64,000 nucleotides of DNA from Micromonospora sp. CB01531. GTDB lineage: Bacteria; Actinomycetota; Actinomycetes; Mycobacteriales; Micromonosporaceae. A model generated the notes under the pieces. It saw only the letters and a program-made list of their open reading frames with translations, was not told where the DNA came from and ran no database searches. The stretch's first letter is position 1. Each line of letters opens with the position of its first letter. Made by a program: the position numbers and the translations under genes. The stretch spans positions 62,001-126,000 of the forward strand of contig NZ_LWLS01000046.1 of NCBI RefSeq assembly GCF_001905095.1, read 5' to 3'. Positions 21,620 to 31,063 of the stretch are shown here, piece after piece.

Positions 21620-22423
21620 TCAGCGGACCGGGTTGCGGACTCCCTCGGCGAGTTCGGCGCTGAGCGCCCGCAGCGCGGCCAGCCCGGTGGCCTGGTCCGG
21701 GGCGTCGAGGAGGCAACGGATCAGCGCGCTGCCGACGATGACGCCGTCGGCGTACCCGGCGACGGTGCCGGCCTGCGCCCCGGTCCCCACGCCCAGCCCG
21801 ACACCGACCGGCAGATCGGTGACCTCGCGCAGCCGGGAGACCAGGATCGGCGCCGCCTCGGAGGTCTGCGACCGGGCACCGGTGACGCCCATCAGCGCGG
21901 TGGCGTACACGAAGCCGCGGCAGTGCTCGGCGGTCATCCGCAACCGCGCGTCGGTGGACGACGGGGAGACCAGGAACGTCCGGTCCAGGCCGTACGCGTC
22001 GGAGGCGGCCAGCCACGCGCCGGCCTCCTCGGGGATGAGGTCCGGCGTGATCAGTCCGGTGCCGCCGGCGGCGGCCAGGTCCCGGGCGAACGTGTCGACC
22101 CCGTACTGCTCGATCGGGTTCCAGTAGGTCATGATGGCCACCTGCGCCCCGGTCGCCGCGACGGCCTCGACGATCCGCAGGGTGTCGGCGGTCCGCACCC
22201 CGCCGGCGAGGGCCAGGTCGCTGGCCCGCTGGATGACCGGGCCGTCCATCACCGGGTCGGAGTACGGGATCTCCACCTCGATGACGTCAACGCCCGCCTC
22301 GACCATGGTCTTCATCGCGGCGATGCTGCCGTCGACGGTCGGGAACCCGGCCGGCATGCAGCCGACCAGCACAGCCCGCCCGTCGGCGCGGGCCTTGTCG
22401 AAGGCGACCCCGATGCGGCTCAC
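21620..22423 (-). CDS. trpA: Tryptophan synthase alpha chain
   Basis: It cleaves indole-3-glycerol phosphate to indole and glyceraldehyde 3-phosphate and channels indole to TrpB. Catalytic residues fall at canonical positions: Glu49 and Asp60 in IEVEIPYSDPVMDGP. GVTGARS and the C-terminal phosphate loop GVGLGVGTGAQ with VIVGSAL complete the TIM-barrel signature. The start is GTG 22423. It overlaps the TGA of a repeat-borne 27-codon mini-ORF, which itself overlaps the trpB stop, so trpB-trpA coupling passes through the mini-ORF. The 267-aa length is normal. Confidence 0.97.
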   Translation of the reverse strand: MSRIGVAFDKARADGRAVLVGCMPAGFPTVDGSIAAMKTMVEAGVDVIEVEIPYSDPVMDGPVIQRASDLALAGGVRTADTLRIVEAVAATGAQVAIMTYWNPIEQYGVDTFARDLAAAGGTGLITPDLIPEEAGAWLAASDAYGLDRTFLVSPSSTDARLRMTAEHCRGFVYATALMGVTGARSQTSEAAPILVSRLREVTDLPVGVGLGVGTGAQAGTVAGYADGVIVGSALIRCLLDAPDQATGLAALRALSAELAEGVRNPVR

Positions 22424-22503
22424 GCCACCGCCTCGCTTCGCTCCGCGGCGGCGCGAGCCGCCGCGCTGCTGAGCTGAATGGTTCGCTCGCTCCGCTCGCT
22501 CAC
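22424..22503 (-). repeat. Start-codon repeat, class I, copy 3 (80 bp) inside the trpB-trpA junction
   Basis: GTG 22503 of the element overlaps the trpB stop (GTGA). The 27-codon mini-ORF begins [13 protein letters not shown] and ends AERSEAVA, and its TGA overlaps the GTG start of trpA (GTGA). GCGTGAGC occurs at both ends, as if a direct trpB/trpA GTGA overlap had been split and duplicated. It differs from 1079-1158 at only a few positions. Confidence 0.9.
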
Positions 22504-23738
22504 GCTGTCTCCCTGTCGAGGATGCCGAAGTACTGGCCGGCGGTGTGCACGTCCTTGTCGCCCCGGCCGGAGAGGTTGACGATGATGACCGGCTCCCGGC
22601 CGAGCTCGGCGGCGAGCTGCGGGGCGATCTTCAGGGCGCCGGCCAGCGCGTGCGAACTCTCGATCGCCGGGATGATCCCCTCGGTGCGGCAGAGCAGCTC
22701 GAACGCGGCCATCGCCTCGTCGTCGTCGACCGGCAGGTAGGTCGCCCGGCCCTGGTCGTGCAGCCAGGCGTGCTCCGGCCCGACGCCCGGGTAGTCCAGG
22801 CCGGCCGAGATCGAGTGCGACTCGATCGTCTGCCCGTCGGAGTCCTGCAGCACGTACGTCCGGGTGCCGTGCAGCACACCGGAGGAGCCGCCGGTGATGC
22901 TGGCCGCGTGCCGGCCGGTCGCCACGCCCTCGCCGCCGGCCTCGAAGCCGTACAACCGCACCCCGCTGTCGGGCACGAAGGCGTGGAAGATGCCGAGCGC
23001 GTTGGAGCCGCCGCCGACGCAGGCGGCGACCGCGTCCGGCAGTGCGCCGGTCAGGTCGAGGCACTGCTGGCGGGCCTCCTCGCCGATGCCACGCACGAAG
23101 TCCCGGACCATCTCCGGGAACGGGTGCGGGCCGGCGGCGGTGCCGATCAGGTAGTGGGTGGTGTCGACGTTGGCGACCCAGTCCCGCATCGCCTCGTTCA
23201 TCGCGTCCTTCAGCGTCCGCGAGCCGGTGGTGACCGGTACGACGGTCGCCCCGAGCATCCGCATCCGGGCCACGTTGAGCGCCTGGCGCTGGGTGTCGAC
23301 CTCACCCATGTAGACCACGCACTCCAGGTCGAACAGCGCGGCGGCGGTGGCGGTGGCCACGCCGTGCTGCCCGGCGCCGGTCTCGGCGATCACCCGGGCC
23401 TTGCCCATCCGCTTGGTGAGCAGCGCCTGGCCGAGCACGTTGCGCACCTTGTGCGCGCCCGTGTGGTTGAGGTCCTCCCGCTTGAGCAGGATCCGCGCCC
23501 CGGCCCGGGCGGAGAGCCGGGTGGCCGGATAGAGCAGCGACGGGATGCCGGCGTAGCCGCGCAGCAGGCCGTCGAACTCGGCCCGGAAGGTCTCGTCGGT
23601 CATCGCCTTCCGGTATGCCGCGTCCAGCTCGTCGAGCGCCGCGACCAGCGCCTCCGGGACGAACCGGCCGCCGAACCGGCCGAAGTGACCGGCGGCGTCG
23701 GGAACCTGGGCGGCCGGGGCGGCCGGGTCGGCGCTCAT
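22500..23738 (-). CDS. trpB: Tryptophan synthase beta chain
   Basis: It condenses indole with serine using PLP. The PLP lysine is Lys97 in [10 protein letters not shown], the phosphate-binding loop is GGGSNALG, and ETGAGQHG is the conserved TrpB1 segment, so this is a classical TrpB1 rather than TrpB2. The start is ATG 23738 with GAGAGGA upstream; the length is 412 aa. trpC lies 38 bp upstream on the same strand. trpM, the small gene found between trpC and trpB in Streptomyces, is absent. Confidence 0.97.
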   Translation of the reverse strand: MSADPAAPAAQVPDAAGHFGRFGGRFVPEALVAALDELDAAYRKAMTDETFRAEFDGLLRGYAGIPSLLYPATRLSARAGARILLKREDLNHTGAHKVRNVLGQALLTKRMGKARVIAETGAGQHGVATATAAALFDLECVVYMGEVDTQRQALNVARMRMLGATVVPVTTGSRTLKDAMNEAMRDWVANVDTTHYLIGTAAGPHPFPEMVRDFVRGIGEEARQQCLDLTGALPDAVAACVGGGSNALGIFHAFVPDSGVRLYGFEAGGEGVATGRHAASITGGSSGVLHGTRTYVLQDSDGQTIESHSISAGLDYPGVGPEHAWLHDQGRATYLPVDDDEAMAAFELLCRTEGIIPAIESSHALAGALKIAPQLAAELGREPVIIVNLSGRGDKDVHTAGQYFGILDRETA

Positions 23739-23776
23739 CGGCGTGTCCTCTCGCTGCGTGTCGGGTGCCGGGCGGA

Positions 23777-24640
23777 TCAGCGCACCGGGCGGGGCGTGGC
23801 CGGGTGGTTGCCGGCGTTGACCAGCTCGGCCACCGCCTCGCGGGGGCTCTTCTGGGTGACCAGGCCCTCGCCGACCAGGACCGCGTCGGCACCCGCCGAG
23901 GCGTACCGGATGAGGTCGTGCGGGCCGCGTACGCCGGACTCGGCGATCTTGACGACGCTGCTGGGCAGGCCGGGCGCGATCCGCTCGAAGACCGAACGGT
24001 CGACCTCCAGGGTACGCAGGTCACGGGCATTGACCCCGATCACCTGCGCGCCGGCCTCCAGGGCCCGGTCGGCCTCCTCCTCGTTGTGCACCTCGACCAG
24101 CGCGCACATGCCGAGCGACTCGATCCGCTCCAGCAGCCCGACGAGGGCGTTCTGCTCCAGCGCAGCGACGATCAGCAGCACCAGGTCGGCGCCGTGGGCG
24201 CGCGCCTCGTGCACCTGGTAGCTGGAGACCACGAAGTCCTTGCGGAGCACCGGGATGTTCACCGCGGCCCGCACGGCGGCCAGGTCGTCCAGCGACCCGC
24301 CGAACCAGCGGCCCTCGGTGAGCACGCTGATCGCCCGGGCGCCGCCGGCCGCGTAGTCGCCGGCCAGGTCGGCGGGGTCGGCGATCTCCGCCAGCCGCCC
24401 CTTGGACGGCGAGGAGCGCTTCACCTCGGCGATGACGGCCACGCCGGGCCGGCGCAGGGCCGCGTACGCGTCCAGCGGCGGCGGCGCGGCGGCGGCCAGC
24501 TCGCGGATCCGCTCCAGCGGAACCTGCTCCTGTCGCCGCGCCACGTCCTCGCGGACGCCGACCAGGATCTCGTCGAGCACGTTTGCGGACGCCGCCGGAC
24601 CGGCCTCGTCCCCCTCCGCGTGCGCATGCTCAGCAGTCAC
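23777..24640 (-). CDS. trpC: Indole-3-glycerol phosphate synthase
   Basis: It makes indole-3-glycerol phosphate from CdRP. The TIM barrel shows [11 protein letters not shown] (catalytic Lys), [25 protein letters not shown] and AESGVRG, all standard IGPS motifs. GTG 24640 has a strong Shine-Dalgarno (GGGGAG, seven bases). An in-frame ATG at 24667 sits six bases after a TAGCAT -10 box and could start a leaderless form nine residues longer. The -10 box places the mRNA start at about 24667, so trpC heads a trpCBA transcript. trpE lies further upstream in a separate unit. Confidence 0.95.
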   Translation of the reverse strand: MTAEHAHAEGDEAGPAASANVLDEILVGVREDVARRQEQVPLERIRELAAAAPPPLDAYAALRRPGVAVIAEVKRSSPSKGRLAEIADPADLAGDYAAGGARAISVLTEGRWFGGSLDDLAAVRAAVNIPVLRKDFVVSSYQVHEARAHGADLVLLIVAALEQNALVGLLERIESLGMCALVEVHNEEEADRALEAGAQVIGVNARDLRTLEVDRSVFERIAPGLPSSVVKIAESGVRGPHDLIRYASAGADAVLVGEGLVTQKSPREAVAELVNAGNHPATPRPVR

Positions 24641-24967
24641 CAACGGACTCCCCTCTCCGGGTGTCATGGGCCGATGCTAGGGGGCGCCACCTGGCGACAA
24701 GTCCCGGGGGGTATGGCGCTCCTCACGAAATGGGCTGTGGCATGATGGCCGACTTCCGGTGAACGCGATGTCACGCAGCGCCACCCCGCGACGTTCCTCG
24801 ATGCTGTGACCAAGCTCAAGGACGAACGACCCTGCGCTGGTCGCCCCGGCTACCCGAGAGTTGACCAGGGCGTCACGGCGGCGAAACCCGCGCCCGGCAG
24901 CATCGTCCTCGGGCAGACTCGATGAGGCGGCTGCCAATCGTCGCCAACGATCTCGTACGGGGTGACC

Positions 24968-25243
24968 ATGAGCGCCATCGGGCCGAACCAGACCATCGGG
25001 TTCACCACCATCTCCCGGACCGTCGCCTCGCTCGCCGTCGGCGTGGTGCACACCGTGGAACGCGCCGTGATCGGCGACGCCCGGATGCGGACCGCCCGGG
25101 GCAACGCCTGGGAGGCGGTCTGCGCCGACCGGGCCCGGGCCGCGCAGCGCCGGGACCTGGACCGCCTGGTGGCCGAACTGGCCGCCGCCCGCGCCGTGGC
25201 CACCGAGCGGCGCGGCGCGCGGGACGCCCAGCCGGTCAGCTGA
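24968..25243 (+). CDS. Hypothetical protein, 91 aa
   Basis: I do not recognise it. The start is ATG 24968 (MSAIGPNQTIGFTTISRTVA); GTG 24962 is in frame two codons earlier. Codon third positions are almost all G/C, supporting real coding. The C-terminal half is a charged helix (ADRARAAQRRDLDRLVAELA) of coiled-coil character. The N-terminal part has a weakly hydrophobic stretch (TVASLAVGVV) that is not a full membrane segment. It is divergent from trpC and converges with the trp-associated membrane protein, overlapping its 3' end by 8 bp. The 24668-24967 gap shows no other feature beyond the trpC -10 box. Confidence 0.6.
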   Translation: MSAIGPNQTIGFTTISRTVASLAVGVVHTVERAVIGDARMRTARGNAWEAVCADRARAAQRRDLDRLVAELAAARAVATERRGARDAQPVS

Positions 25244-25817
25244 CCGTCGGGTCCTCGCCCCGGTCCAGCGCCTCCCAGGCGTCCCGGGTGCCCCGCTCGA
25301 CCGCCGGCCGGTCCGGGCCGGACGGGGCCGCCGAGCGGACCGGCCGCTCGTAGCGGGCACCCATCGCCGGCCAGCCCGCGCCCCGCAGCGCGGTGAGCAC
25401 GCCGCCGACGGCCGCGACCAGCCCACCGACCAGCACCAGCGCCGGCCACTGCCGGCTCACCCCGGCGAGGGCGGTCAGGCCGTAGCCGCCGCCGGCCGCC
25501 ACGGCCAGCCCGACCAGCGCCAGCAGGCCGCCCAGCAGCCGCCGGACCCGGCCCCGGGTGGCCAACACCGCGCCGCCGCCGGCCAGCCCGACCAGGGCCA
25601 GCGCCGAGACCCACGGCAGCAGGTCCGTGCCGGTGCGGGTGTGCCGGGTGGGCGGCAGCGAACCCCGGGCGGTCAGCTCGACCGACCACGTCCGGGTCAC
25701 CGCCCAGAGGGCCAATCCGGCCCCGACCAGGCAGAGCAGCACCGCGTACGCCAGTTCGCGCCGGCCCCGCGCGGCCGGCGAACCGGTGGCGGGCGAGCCG
25801 GTGGTCGGTGCGGTCAT
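25236..25817 (-). CDS. Trp biosynthesis-associated membrane protein (TIGR02234-like)
   Basis: The 193-aa protein has four hydrophobic segments: LAYAVLLCLVGAGLALWAV, WVSALALVGLAGGGAVLA, RLLGGLLALVGLAVAAGGGY and ALVLVGGLVAAVGGVLTAL. This matches the actinobacterial family encoded next to trpE, whose role is unknown. The extracellular loop after TM1 contains TRTWSVELTARG, like other members. The start ATG 25817 overlaps the trpE stop (ATGA), so the two are coupled. Confidence 0.85.
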   Translation of the reverse strand: MTAPTTGSPATGSPAARGRRELAYAVLLCLVGAGLALWAVTRTWSVELTARGSLPPTRHTRTGTDLLPWVSALALVGLAGGGAVLATRGRVRRLLGGLLALVGLAVAAGGGYGLTALAGVSRQWPALVLVGGLVAAVGGVLTALRGAGWPAMGARYERPVRSAAPSGPDRPAVERGTRDAWEALDRGEDPTVS

Positions 25818-27367
25818 CGGGCCGGCCGGAGGGTCTCGGCGGCGGCGATCGCGGCGAGCACCGCGGCGGCCTTGTTCCGGGTCTCCTGCTCCTCGGCGGA
25901 AGGATCGGAATCGGCCACCACCCCCGCGCCGGCCTGCACGTACGCCCGGCCCTCCCGGATCAGCGCGGTACGGATGGCGATGGCCATGTCCAGGTCGCCG
26001 CCGAAGCCGAAGTAGCCGACGGTGCCGCCGTACAGGGCCCGACGGACCGGCTCCAGCTCCTCGATGATCTCCATGGCCCGCACCTTCGGCGCCCCGGAGA
26101 GGGTGCCGGCGGGGAAGGTCGCGGCGAGCGCGTCGAAAGCGGTGCGGTCCGCGCGCAGCTCGCCCACCACGGTGGAGACGATGTGCATGACGTGGCTGTA
26201 CCGCTCGATGGTGGCGAACTCGGGCACCTCGACGGTGCCCGGGCGGCAGACCCGGCCCAGGTCGTTGCGGCCCAGGTCGACCAGCATGACGTGCTCGGAG
26301 CGCTCCTTCGGGTCGGCGAGCAACTCGGCCGCGAGCCGGGCGTCCGCCTCGGGGGAACCGCCGCGCGGTCGGGTACCGGCGATCGGGTGCAGCAGCGCCC
26401 GCCGCCGCCCGTCCGCGCCGGTGCTCACCTTGAGGTGCGCCTCCGGCGAGGAGCCGACGATGTCGAAGCCGTCGAAGCGCAGCAGGTACATGTACGGGCT
26501 GGGGTTGGTGGTGCGCAGCACCCGGTAGACGTCGAGCGGATCGGCGTGGGTCGGCCGCTCGAAGCGCTGGCTGAGCACGATCTGGAAGCACTCGCCGGCC
26601 CGGATCGCCTCCTGGGCCGCCGCCACCGCCTTCGGGTAGCCGCCGTCGGGCGTACGGCTCACCACGTCGCCGAGCGGGGGCCGGGCGACCGTCGAGATCA
26701 TGGGCGGAATCGGTCGGGACAGCGCGCCGGTCATCGCGTCCAGCCGACCCACCGCGTGGTGGTACGCCGCCGTGACCAGGGCCTCCCGGTCGGGTGCGTC
26801 GAGCGGAGGCAGGACCGCGTTGGCGACCAGGATCGCCGAGCCGTCGTAGTGGTCGAGCACCACCAGGTCGGTGGCGAGCATCAGTCCCAGCTCGGGCACG
26901 TCGAGGTCGTCCTCGGTCAGCTCCGGGAGCCGCTCGAAGCGGCGGACGAGGTCGTACCCGAGGTAGCCGACCATGCCGCCGGTGAGCGGCAGCATGCCGC
27001 TGGCCGGGTCCCAGGCGGGGCCGGCCAGGGCGGCCACGGTCTCGCGGAGCACCGTCACCGGGTCGCCGGACGCCGGTACGCCGGCCGGCGGCGCGCCGGC
27101 CCAGACCGCCGCGCCGTCCCGCTCGGTCAGCGTGGCGCTGCTGCGGACGCCGATGAACGAGTAGCGGGACCAGGCCATCCCGGCCGAGCCGACGCCCTGC
27201 TCGGCCGACTCCAGCAGGAACGTGCCCGGGCCGCCGGCCAGCTTGCGGTAGACGCCCACCGGGGTCTCCGCGTCGGCGAGCAGCCGGCGGGTGACCGGCA
27301 CGACCCGCCAGCGGGCCGCCAGGTCGGCGAAGGTGGCCGGGTCGGGGCTGACCGTGCCGTCCGTCAT
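25814..27367 (-). CDS. trpE: Anthranilate synthase component I
   Basis: It converts chorismate and ammonia to anthranilate. The N-terminal LLES motif (51-54) is the tryptophan feedback site. The catalytic domain shows [49 protein letters not shown] and [15 protein letters not shown], all standard. The length is 517 aa. The start ATG 27367 has GGAGGCGACCTC and overlaps the upstream hisI-fusion stop (ATGA), so it is co-translated with hisI and with the downstream membrane protein. No glutamine amidotransferase (trpG) or trpD is in the window. Confidence 0.97.
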   Translation of the reverse strand: MTDGTVSPDPATFADLAARWRVVPVTRRLLADAETPVGVYRKLAGGPGTFLLESAEQGVGSAGMAWSRYSFIGVRSSATLTERDGAAVWAGAPPAGVPASGDPVTVLRETVAALAGPAWDPASGMLPLTGGMVGYLGYDLVRRFERLPELTEDDLDVPELGLMLATDLVVLDHYDGSAILVANAVLPPLDAPDREALVTAAYHHAVGRLDAMTGALSRPIPPMISTVARPPLGDVVSRTPDGGYPKAVAAAQEAIRAGECFQIVLSQRFERPTHADPLDVYRVLRTTNPSPYMYLLRFDGFDIVGSSPEAHLKVSTGADGRRRALLHPIAGTRPRGGSPEADARLAAELLADPKERSEHVMLVDLGRNDLGRVCRPGTVEVPEFATIERYSHVMHIVSTVVGELRADRTAFDALAATFPAGTLSGAPKVRAMEIIEELEPVRRALYGGTVGYFGFGGDLDMAIAIRTALIREGRAYVQAGAGVVADSDPSAEEQETRNKAAAVLAAIAAAETLRPAR

Positions 27368-28719
27368 GAGGTCGCCTCCGGGGAGCTGACCGGCAGCTCG
27401 GTGAAGAAGCAGGTCCGCTGGCCGGTGTGACAGGCGACGCCGACCTGGTCGACGCTGACCAGCAGGGCGTCCCCGTCGCAGTCCAGCGCCACCGAGCGGA
27501 CGTACTGGTGGTGGCCGGAGGTGGCGCCCTTGACCCAGTACTCCTGCCGGCTGCGCGACCAGTAGGTGGCCCGGCCGGTGGTCAGCGTGCGGTGCAGCGC
27601 CTCGTCGTCCATCCAGGCGACCATCAGCACCTCGCCCGAGTCGTACTGCCGGACCACCGCGGCCACCAGGCCGTCGGGGGTACGGCGCAGCCGGGCGGCG
27701 ATCGCCGGGTCGAGCCGGGATGGTCGGGCCGGGCCGGGGGCCGCGGCGCCGCCGGAGCTGGCGGGGGCGCCGGTCACCGGCGCGTCAGAGGCGGGCACAG
27801 TGAGCCATTCTCCCGCACGCGGCACCGGCACCGTCGACGTGTCCCGGGAGGCGGGCGCGGAACCGTCGAGCGCGCCGGTCAGTTGCCCCAGGTAACGGTC
27901 CAGCCGGCCGTCCAGCAGGGCCTCCGCCAGGTCCGCGCCGGCCGTCACGGCGATCTCGTCGGCGTACGGGCGGACCAGCGGGACGATGCCGCCGACCAGC
28001 CGGCCGGCGGCGGCGCTGAGCTCGCCGACGGCGGCCGGGCGCAGCCCCAGGCAGAGCAGCATGTCGTCGCGGTAGCCGGGCGGGGCGACCGGCAGGTCCA
28101 GCGCGGCGGCGAGCGCGTCCCGGCGGGAGACCACCCGGACCGACGGGTTGACCAGCCGCAGCACGGACGGGCAGAGCCGGGCCAGGTCGGCGGCGGCGAG
28201 CCGGACGCCCAACGGGTCGTCGGCCCGCCGGGCGGCGGCGACCTTGCCGAGGGTGGCGATCAACTCCTCCAGCCGCGGCTCGTCGGCGGGCTGGCAGAGC
28301 ACCGGCAGGTCGATCCGGCGGCGCCACTCCGGCACCGCCCAGATCAGCCGGGCGGGCGCGGTGACCGGCAGCCCGAACGCCCAGTCCGCCGGCTGGCCGA
28401 GCCGGCGGACCCAGGACCGGACGTCCCGGGCGGCCACCGAGACGTGCACGAGGCGACCGCCGAACTCGGCCAGGTACGCCTGGTGTGCCGTGTACGGGAC
28501 GAGGGCGGGGTCCGCCGTGGGCTGCTCAGGGTCGTCGCCGGAGTACTCCTCGTCGGCCACGACCAGCACGTCCACGTCCACGTCGCTGTGCTCGGTGGCG
28601 GCCCGGCGGGCGTGACTGCCGCGCAGCATGATGCCGACGACCGGTCGGTCGGCGGCCTGCCGAAGGCGGCCGGCCCAGTCGTCGAGGAATCCGGACTCGG
28701 GCAGCGGAGCGGGTCCCAC
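27364..28719 (-). CDS. hisI: Nucleotidyltransferase-like domain fused to phosphoribosyl-AMP cyclohydrolase (HisI)
   Basis: The C-terminal ~115 residues are HisI, the third step of histidine synthesis: [40 protein letters not shown], and the Zn/Mg ligands in DCDGDALLV and CHTGQRTCF. The N-terminal ~300 residues are a Pol-beta/MNT-type nucleotidyltransferase: [20 protein letters not shown] then VDVLVV, the GSxxR...SDxDxxV signature. A Pro/Ala-rich linker joins them in one open frame with no stop. The start is uncertain: GTG 28719 or TTG 28755, neither with a Shine-Dalgarno. An internal GTG (27797) near a GGGAG could also give free HisI. It couples to trpE by ATGA overlap. Confidence 0.85.
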   Translation of the reverse strand: MGPAPLPESGFLDDWAGRLRQAADRPVVGIMLRGSHARRAATEHSDVDVDVLVVADEEYSGDDPEQPTADPALVPYTAHQAYLAEFGGRLVHVSVAARDVRSWVRRLGQPADWAFGLPVTAPARLIWAVPEWRRRIDLPVLCQPADEPRLEELIATLGKVAAARRADDPLGVRLAAADLARLCPSVLRLVNPSVRVVSRRDALAAALDLPVAPPGYRDDMLLCLGLRPAAVGELSAAAGRLVGGIVPLVRPYADEIAVTAGADLAEALLDGRLDRYLGQLTGALDGSAPASRDTSTVPVPRAGEWLTVPASDAPVTGAPASSGGAAAPGPARPSRLDPAIAARLRRTPDGLVAAVVRQYDSGEVLMVAWMDDEALHRTLTTGRATYWSRSRQEYWVKGATSGHHQYVRSVALDCDGDALLVSVDQVGVACHTGQRTCFFTELPVSSPEATS

Positions 28720-28789
28720 GGCGACATGGTGCCGGACGTCCGATCTTCGGCGCAATGACCGCTGGCTGACCGGATGTCCGGTGCGATAG

Positions 28790-29794
28790 CTATCGACCGA
28801 TGAATCTCATTGCTGCCTCGGGGTACCTTTCTCCGGCGGCCGCGCCGGGGGGCACCGCCTCGTCGAGTCGGGCCAACTGCTCCGGGCTGAGCCGGAGGTC
28901 AGCCGCCGCCGCGTTCTCCTCGAGGTAGCGGACCCGCTTGGTGCCGGGGATGGTCAGGATGTCGTCACCCTGGGCGAGCAGCCAGGCCAGCGCCACCTGG
29001 GCCGGCGTCGCGCCGACCTCGTCGGCGACCGCCCGCACCTGGTCGACCAGCTTGAGGTTCGCGTCCAGGTTGCCCTCGGCGAACCGGGGCGCCCCGGCCC
29101 GCCAGTCGTTGCCGGTGAGCTGGTCCCGGCTGGTGATCGTGCCGGTGAGCAGCCCCCGCCCGACCGGCGAGTACGCCACCAGGGCCACGCCCAGTTCCCG
29201 GCAGGTGGCCCGCATCTCCCCCTCGACGTCCCGGCTGAACAGGGAATACTCCATCTGCACGGCGGCGATCGGGTGCACCGCGTGGGCGGCGCGCAGGGTG
29301 GCCGGGCTGACTTCGGACAGGCCGATCAGCCGCACCTTGCCGGCCCGGACGAGGTCCGCCATCGCGCCGACGGTCTCCTCGATCGGCGTCGCCGGGTCGC
29401 GCCGGTGCAGGTAGTACAGGTCGATGGTGGCCACCCCGAGCCGGTCCAGCGAGGCGTCGCAGGCCTGCTTCGCCCAGGCCGCGCTGCTGTCCACGTACGC
29501 GCCGGGCGTGCCGGTGCCGCCGAAGCTGTCGCCGGTGGTGCGGTTGCCGAACTTGGTGGCCAGGAACACCTCGTCCCGGCGGGCCCGCACCACCGGGGCG
29601 AGCAGCCGCTCGTTCGCCCCGAAGCCGTACATGTCGGCGGTGTCCAGGTGGTCGACGCCCAGGTCGAGGGCCCGGTGCAGGGTACGCGTCGACTCTGCGT
29701 CGTCGGCGCCCCCGTACGCGAAGCTCATGCCCATGCAGCCCAGGCCGATCGCCGCAACCTCAGGGCCGCTCGCGCCCACTCGTCGCCGGATCAT
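28790..29794 (-). CDS. Aldo/keto reductase
   Basis: NADPH-dependent carbonyl reductase fold. The catalytic tetrad is visible: Asp and Tyr in [12 protein letters not shown], Lys in ATKFGN, His in YYLHRRD. The NADPH-binding end motif is [16 protein letters not shown]. The 334-aa length matches the AKR13-like actinobacterial group. The start ATG 29794 has GGAGGAACTGAC and overlaps the MerR gene stop (ATGA), so the pair is a two-gene operon under the MerR-type promoter. Confidence 0.92.
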   Translation of the reverse strand: MIRRRVGASGPEVAAIGLGCMGMSFAYGGADDAESTRTLHRALDLGVDHLDTADMYGFGANERLLAPVVRARRDEVFLATKFGNRTTGDSFGGTGTPGAYVDSSAAWAKQACDASLDRLGVATIDLYYLHRRDPATPIEETVGAMADLVRAGKVRLIGLSEVSPATLRAAHAVHPIAAVQMEYSLFSRDVEGEMRATCRELGVALVAYSPVGRGLLTGTITSRDQLTGNDWRAGAPRFAEGNLDANLKLVDQVRAVADEVGATPAQVALAWLLAQGDDILTIPGTKRVRYLEENAAAADLRLSPEQLARLDEAVPPGAAAGERYPEAAMRFIGR

Positions 29795-30180
29795 GTCAGT
29801 TCCTCCTCCGCCCGGCGATACGCGTCGATCTTGTAGTCGAGCACCCTGAGGTCCTCCTCCAGCTCGGCCATCCGGGCCAGCACCCGGGCGCGGTGCGCCT
29901 CGAACAGCGCCCGCCGGGCGCCGAGCGTCCGATCGCCCTGCCGGGCCAGCTCGGCGTAGCGGCGCATGTCCCGCACCGGCATCCCGGTCCGCCGCAGCCG
30001 GGTGAGCAGGAGCAGCCAGTTGACATCGGACTCGGTGTAGCGCCGGCGGCCCGCGGAGTCCCGCCCGACCGGGGCGACCAGGCCCTCCTGCTCGTACCAG
30101 CGCAGCGTGTAGGTGGTCAGGCCGACCCGCTCCGCCGCCTCACCCACGGTGAGGCTCATCTCCCGCGTGCTGATGTCCAC
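29791..30180 (-). CDS. MerR-family regulator of the aldo/keto reductase operon
   Basis: The DNA-binding domain is [20 protein letters not shown] (about 9-28) followed by [20 protein letters not shown], the standard MerR wing. The C-terminal dimer helix is [20 protein letters not shown]. There are no cysteines in the effector region, so it is not a metal sensor. I chose GTG 30180: the promoter just upstream places transcription start at that base, implying a leaderless mRNA. ATG 30159 is the alternative. It probably autoactivates the merR-AKR operon through the dyad at 30196-30211. Confidence 0.88.
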   Translation of the reverse strand: MDISTREMSLTVGEAAERVGLTTYTLRWYEQEGLVAPVGRDSAGRRRYTESDVNWLLLLTRLRRTGMPVRDMRRYAELARQGDRTLGARRALFEAHRARVLARMAELEEDLRVLDYKIDAYRRAEEELT

Positions 30181-30187
30181 GCATCCC

Positions 30188-30218
30188 AGGCTTCCAGTTC
30201 GAGCGCACTCGAAGTCAA
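30188..30218 (-). promoter_or_regulatory. MerR-type promoter with 19-bp spacer and dyad
   Basis: On the minus strand TTGACT (30218-30213) and AAGCCT (30193-30188) are 19 bp apart, the overlong spacer typical of MerR-activated promoters. The spacer contains the dyad TTCGAG-CGCA-CTCGAA. Predicted transcription start coincides with GTG 30180. Confidence 0.7.
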
Positions 30219-30221
30219 CCG

Positions 30222-30257
30222 TTGCGCCGGGCGGCATAACTCAACTAGCGTTGAGTT
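30222..30257 (+). promoter_or_regulatory. Promoter and TetR operator of the ABC exporter operon
   Basis: TTGCGC (30222-30227) and TAGCGT (30246-30251) are 18 bp apart. The perfect palindrome AACTCAA-CTAGCG-TTGAGTT (30238-30257) covers the -10 box, ideal for repression. The likely repressor is the TetR protein encoded third in this operon. Confidence 0.65.
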
Positions 30258-30285
30258 CAACACCTGATGAGTTTTGGAGGCGGGC

Positions 30286-31005
30286 ATGGACGACGCGGTC
30301 GTGGTCCGTGACCTAGTGGTCGACCGGGGCCGGCGGCGGGTGCTCCAGGGCATCTCCTGCGTGGTGCCGCGCGGGTCGGTCACCGGGCTGCTCGGGCCCA
30401 GCGGCAGCGGCAAGACCACCCTGATGCGCGCGATCGTCGGGGTGCAGACCGTCAACTCGGGCGCAGTCACCGTGCTCGGCCGACCGGCCGGCACGGCAGA
30501 GCTGCGCCACCGGGTCGGCTACCTCACCCAGGCGCCCAGCGTCTACGCCGACCTGACCGTCCGGGAGAACGCGCGCTACTTCGCGGCGCTGCAGGGACGC
30601 GGCCGGGCCGAGGCGGACGGCGCGGTGGCCGACGTGGGCCTGACCGAGGCCGCCGACCAGCTGGTCGGCACGCTCTCCGGCGGCCAGCGCAGCCGCGCCT
30701 CGCTGGCCTGCGCCCTGGTGGGTGACCCGGAGCTGGTCATCCTCGACGAGCCCACCGTCGGCCAGGACCCGGTGCTCCGGGCCGACCTGTGGGCCCGGTT
30801 CCACGCCATGGCCGCCACCGGGACCACGCTGCTGGTGTCCAGCCACGTGATGGACGAGGCGGCCCGCTGCGACCGGCTGCTGCTGATCCGGGACGGTCAG
30901 CTGATCGCCGACGACACCCCGGACGCGGTCCGCGCCGCCACCGGTGTGCAGGACCTGGAGGAGGCGTTCCTCCGGCTGATCAGATCTCGCGAGGAGGACC
31001 GGTGA
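30286..31005 (+). CDS. ABC-2 type exporter, ATP-binding protein
   Basis: The start is ATG 30286 with GGAGG five bases upstream. Walker A LLGPSGSGKTT (about 35-45), Q-loop GYLTQAPSVYADL, signature LSGGQRSRASLA, Walker B LVILDEPTVGQDP and switch His in LLVSSHVMDEA are all intact, so it should hydrolyse ATP. The 239-aa length fits DrrA/CcmA-like single-domain ATPases. It pairs with the permease that follows. The operon order ATPase-permease-TetR suggests efflux of a toxic compound with self-regulation. The stop codon overlaps the GTG of a repeat-borne mini-ORF. Confidence 0.94.
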   Translation: MDDAVVVRDLVVDRGRRRVLQGISCVVPRGSVTGLLGPSGSGKTTLMRAIVGVQTVNSGAVTVLGRPAGTAELRHRVGYLTQAPSVYADLTVRENARYFAALQGRGRAEADGAVADVGLTEAADQLVGTLSGGQRSRASLACALVGDPELVILDEPTVGQDPVLRADLWARFHAMAATGTTLLVSSHVMDEAARCDRLLLIRDGQLIADDTPDAVRAATGVQDLEEAFLRLIRSREEDR

Positions 31006-31063
31006 GCGCGCGGAGTGGACCGGGGCGGCGAGCCCCTCAGTCGCGAACGAGGGAGGCCCGGTC
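31002..31063 (+). repeat. Start-codon repeat, class II, single copy (62 bp, with mini-ORF)
   Basis: It begins with GTG 31002, overlapping the ATPase stop as GTGA. The 21-codon mini-ORF begins VSARSGPGRRAPQSR, and its TGA overlaps the permease GTG start. It shares the SARS-x-PG-x-RA-x-QSR core with the tandem copy at 50478-50596. GGGAGG near its 3' end serves as Shine-Dalgarno for the permease. Confidence 0.8.

Noticed and set aside
24668..24960. tRNA, T-box or trp attenuator upstream of trpC
   Set aside because: No Trp-rich leader peptide, T-box or cloverleaf could be found. The -10 box sits right at the trpC start, leaving no room for a leader.
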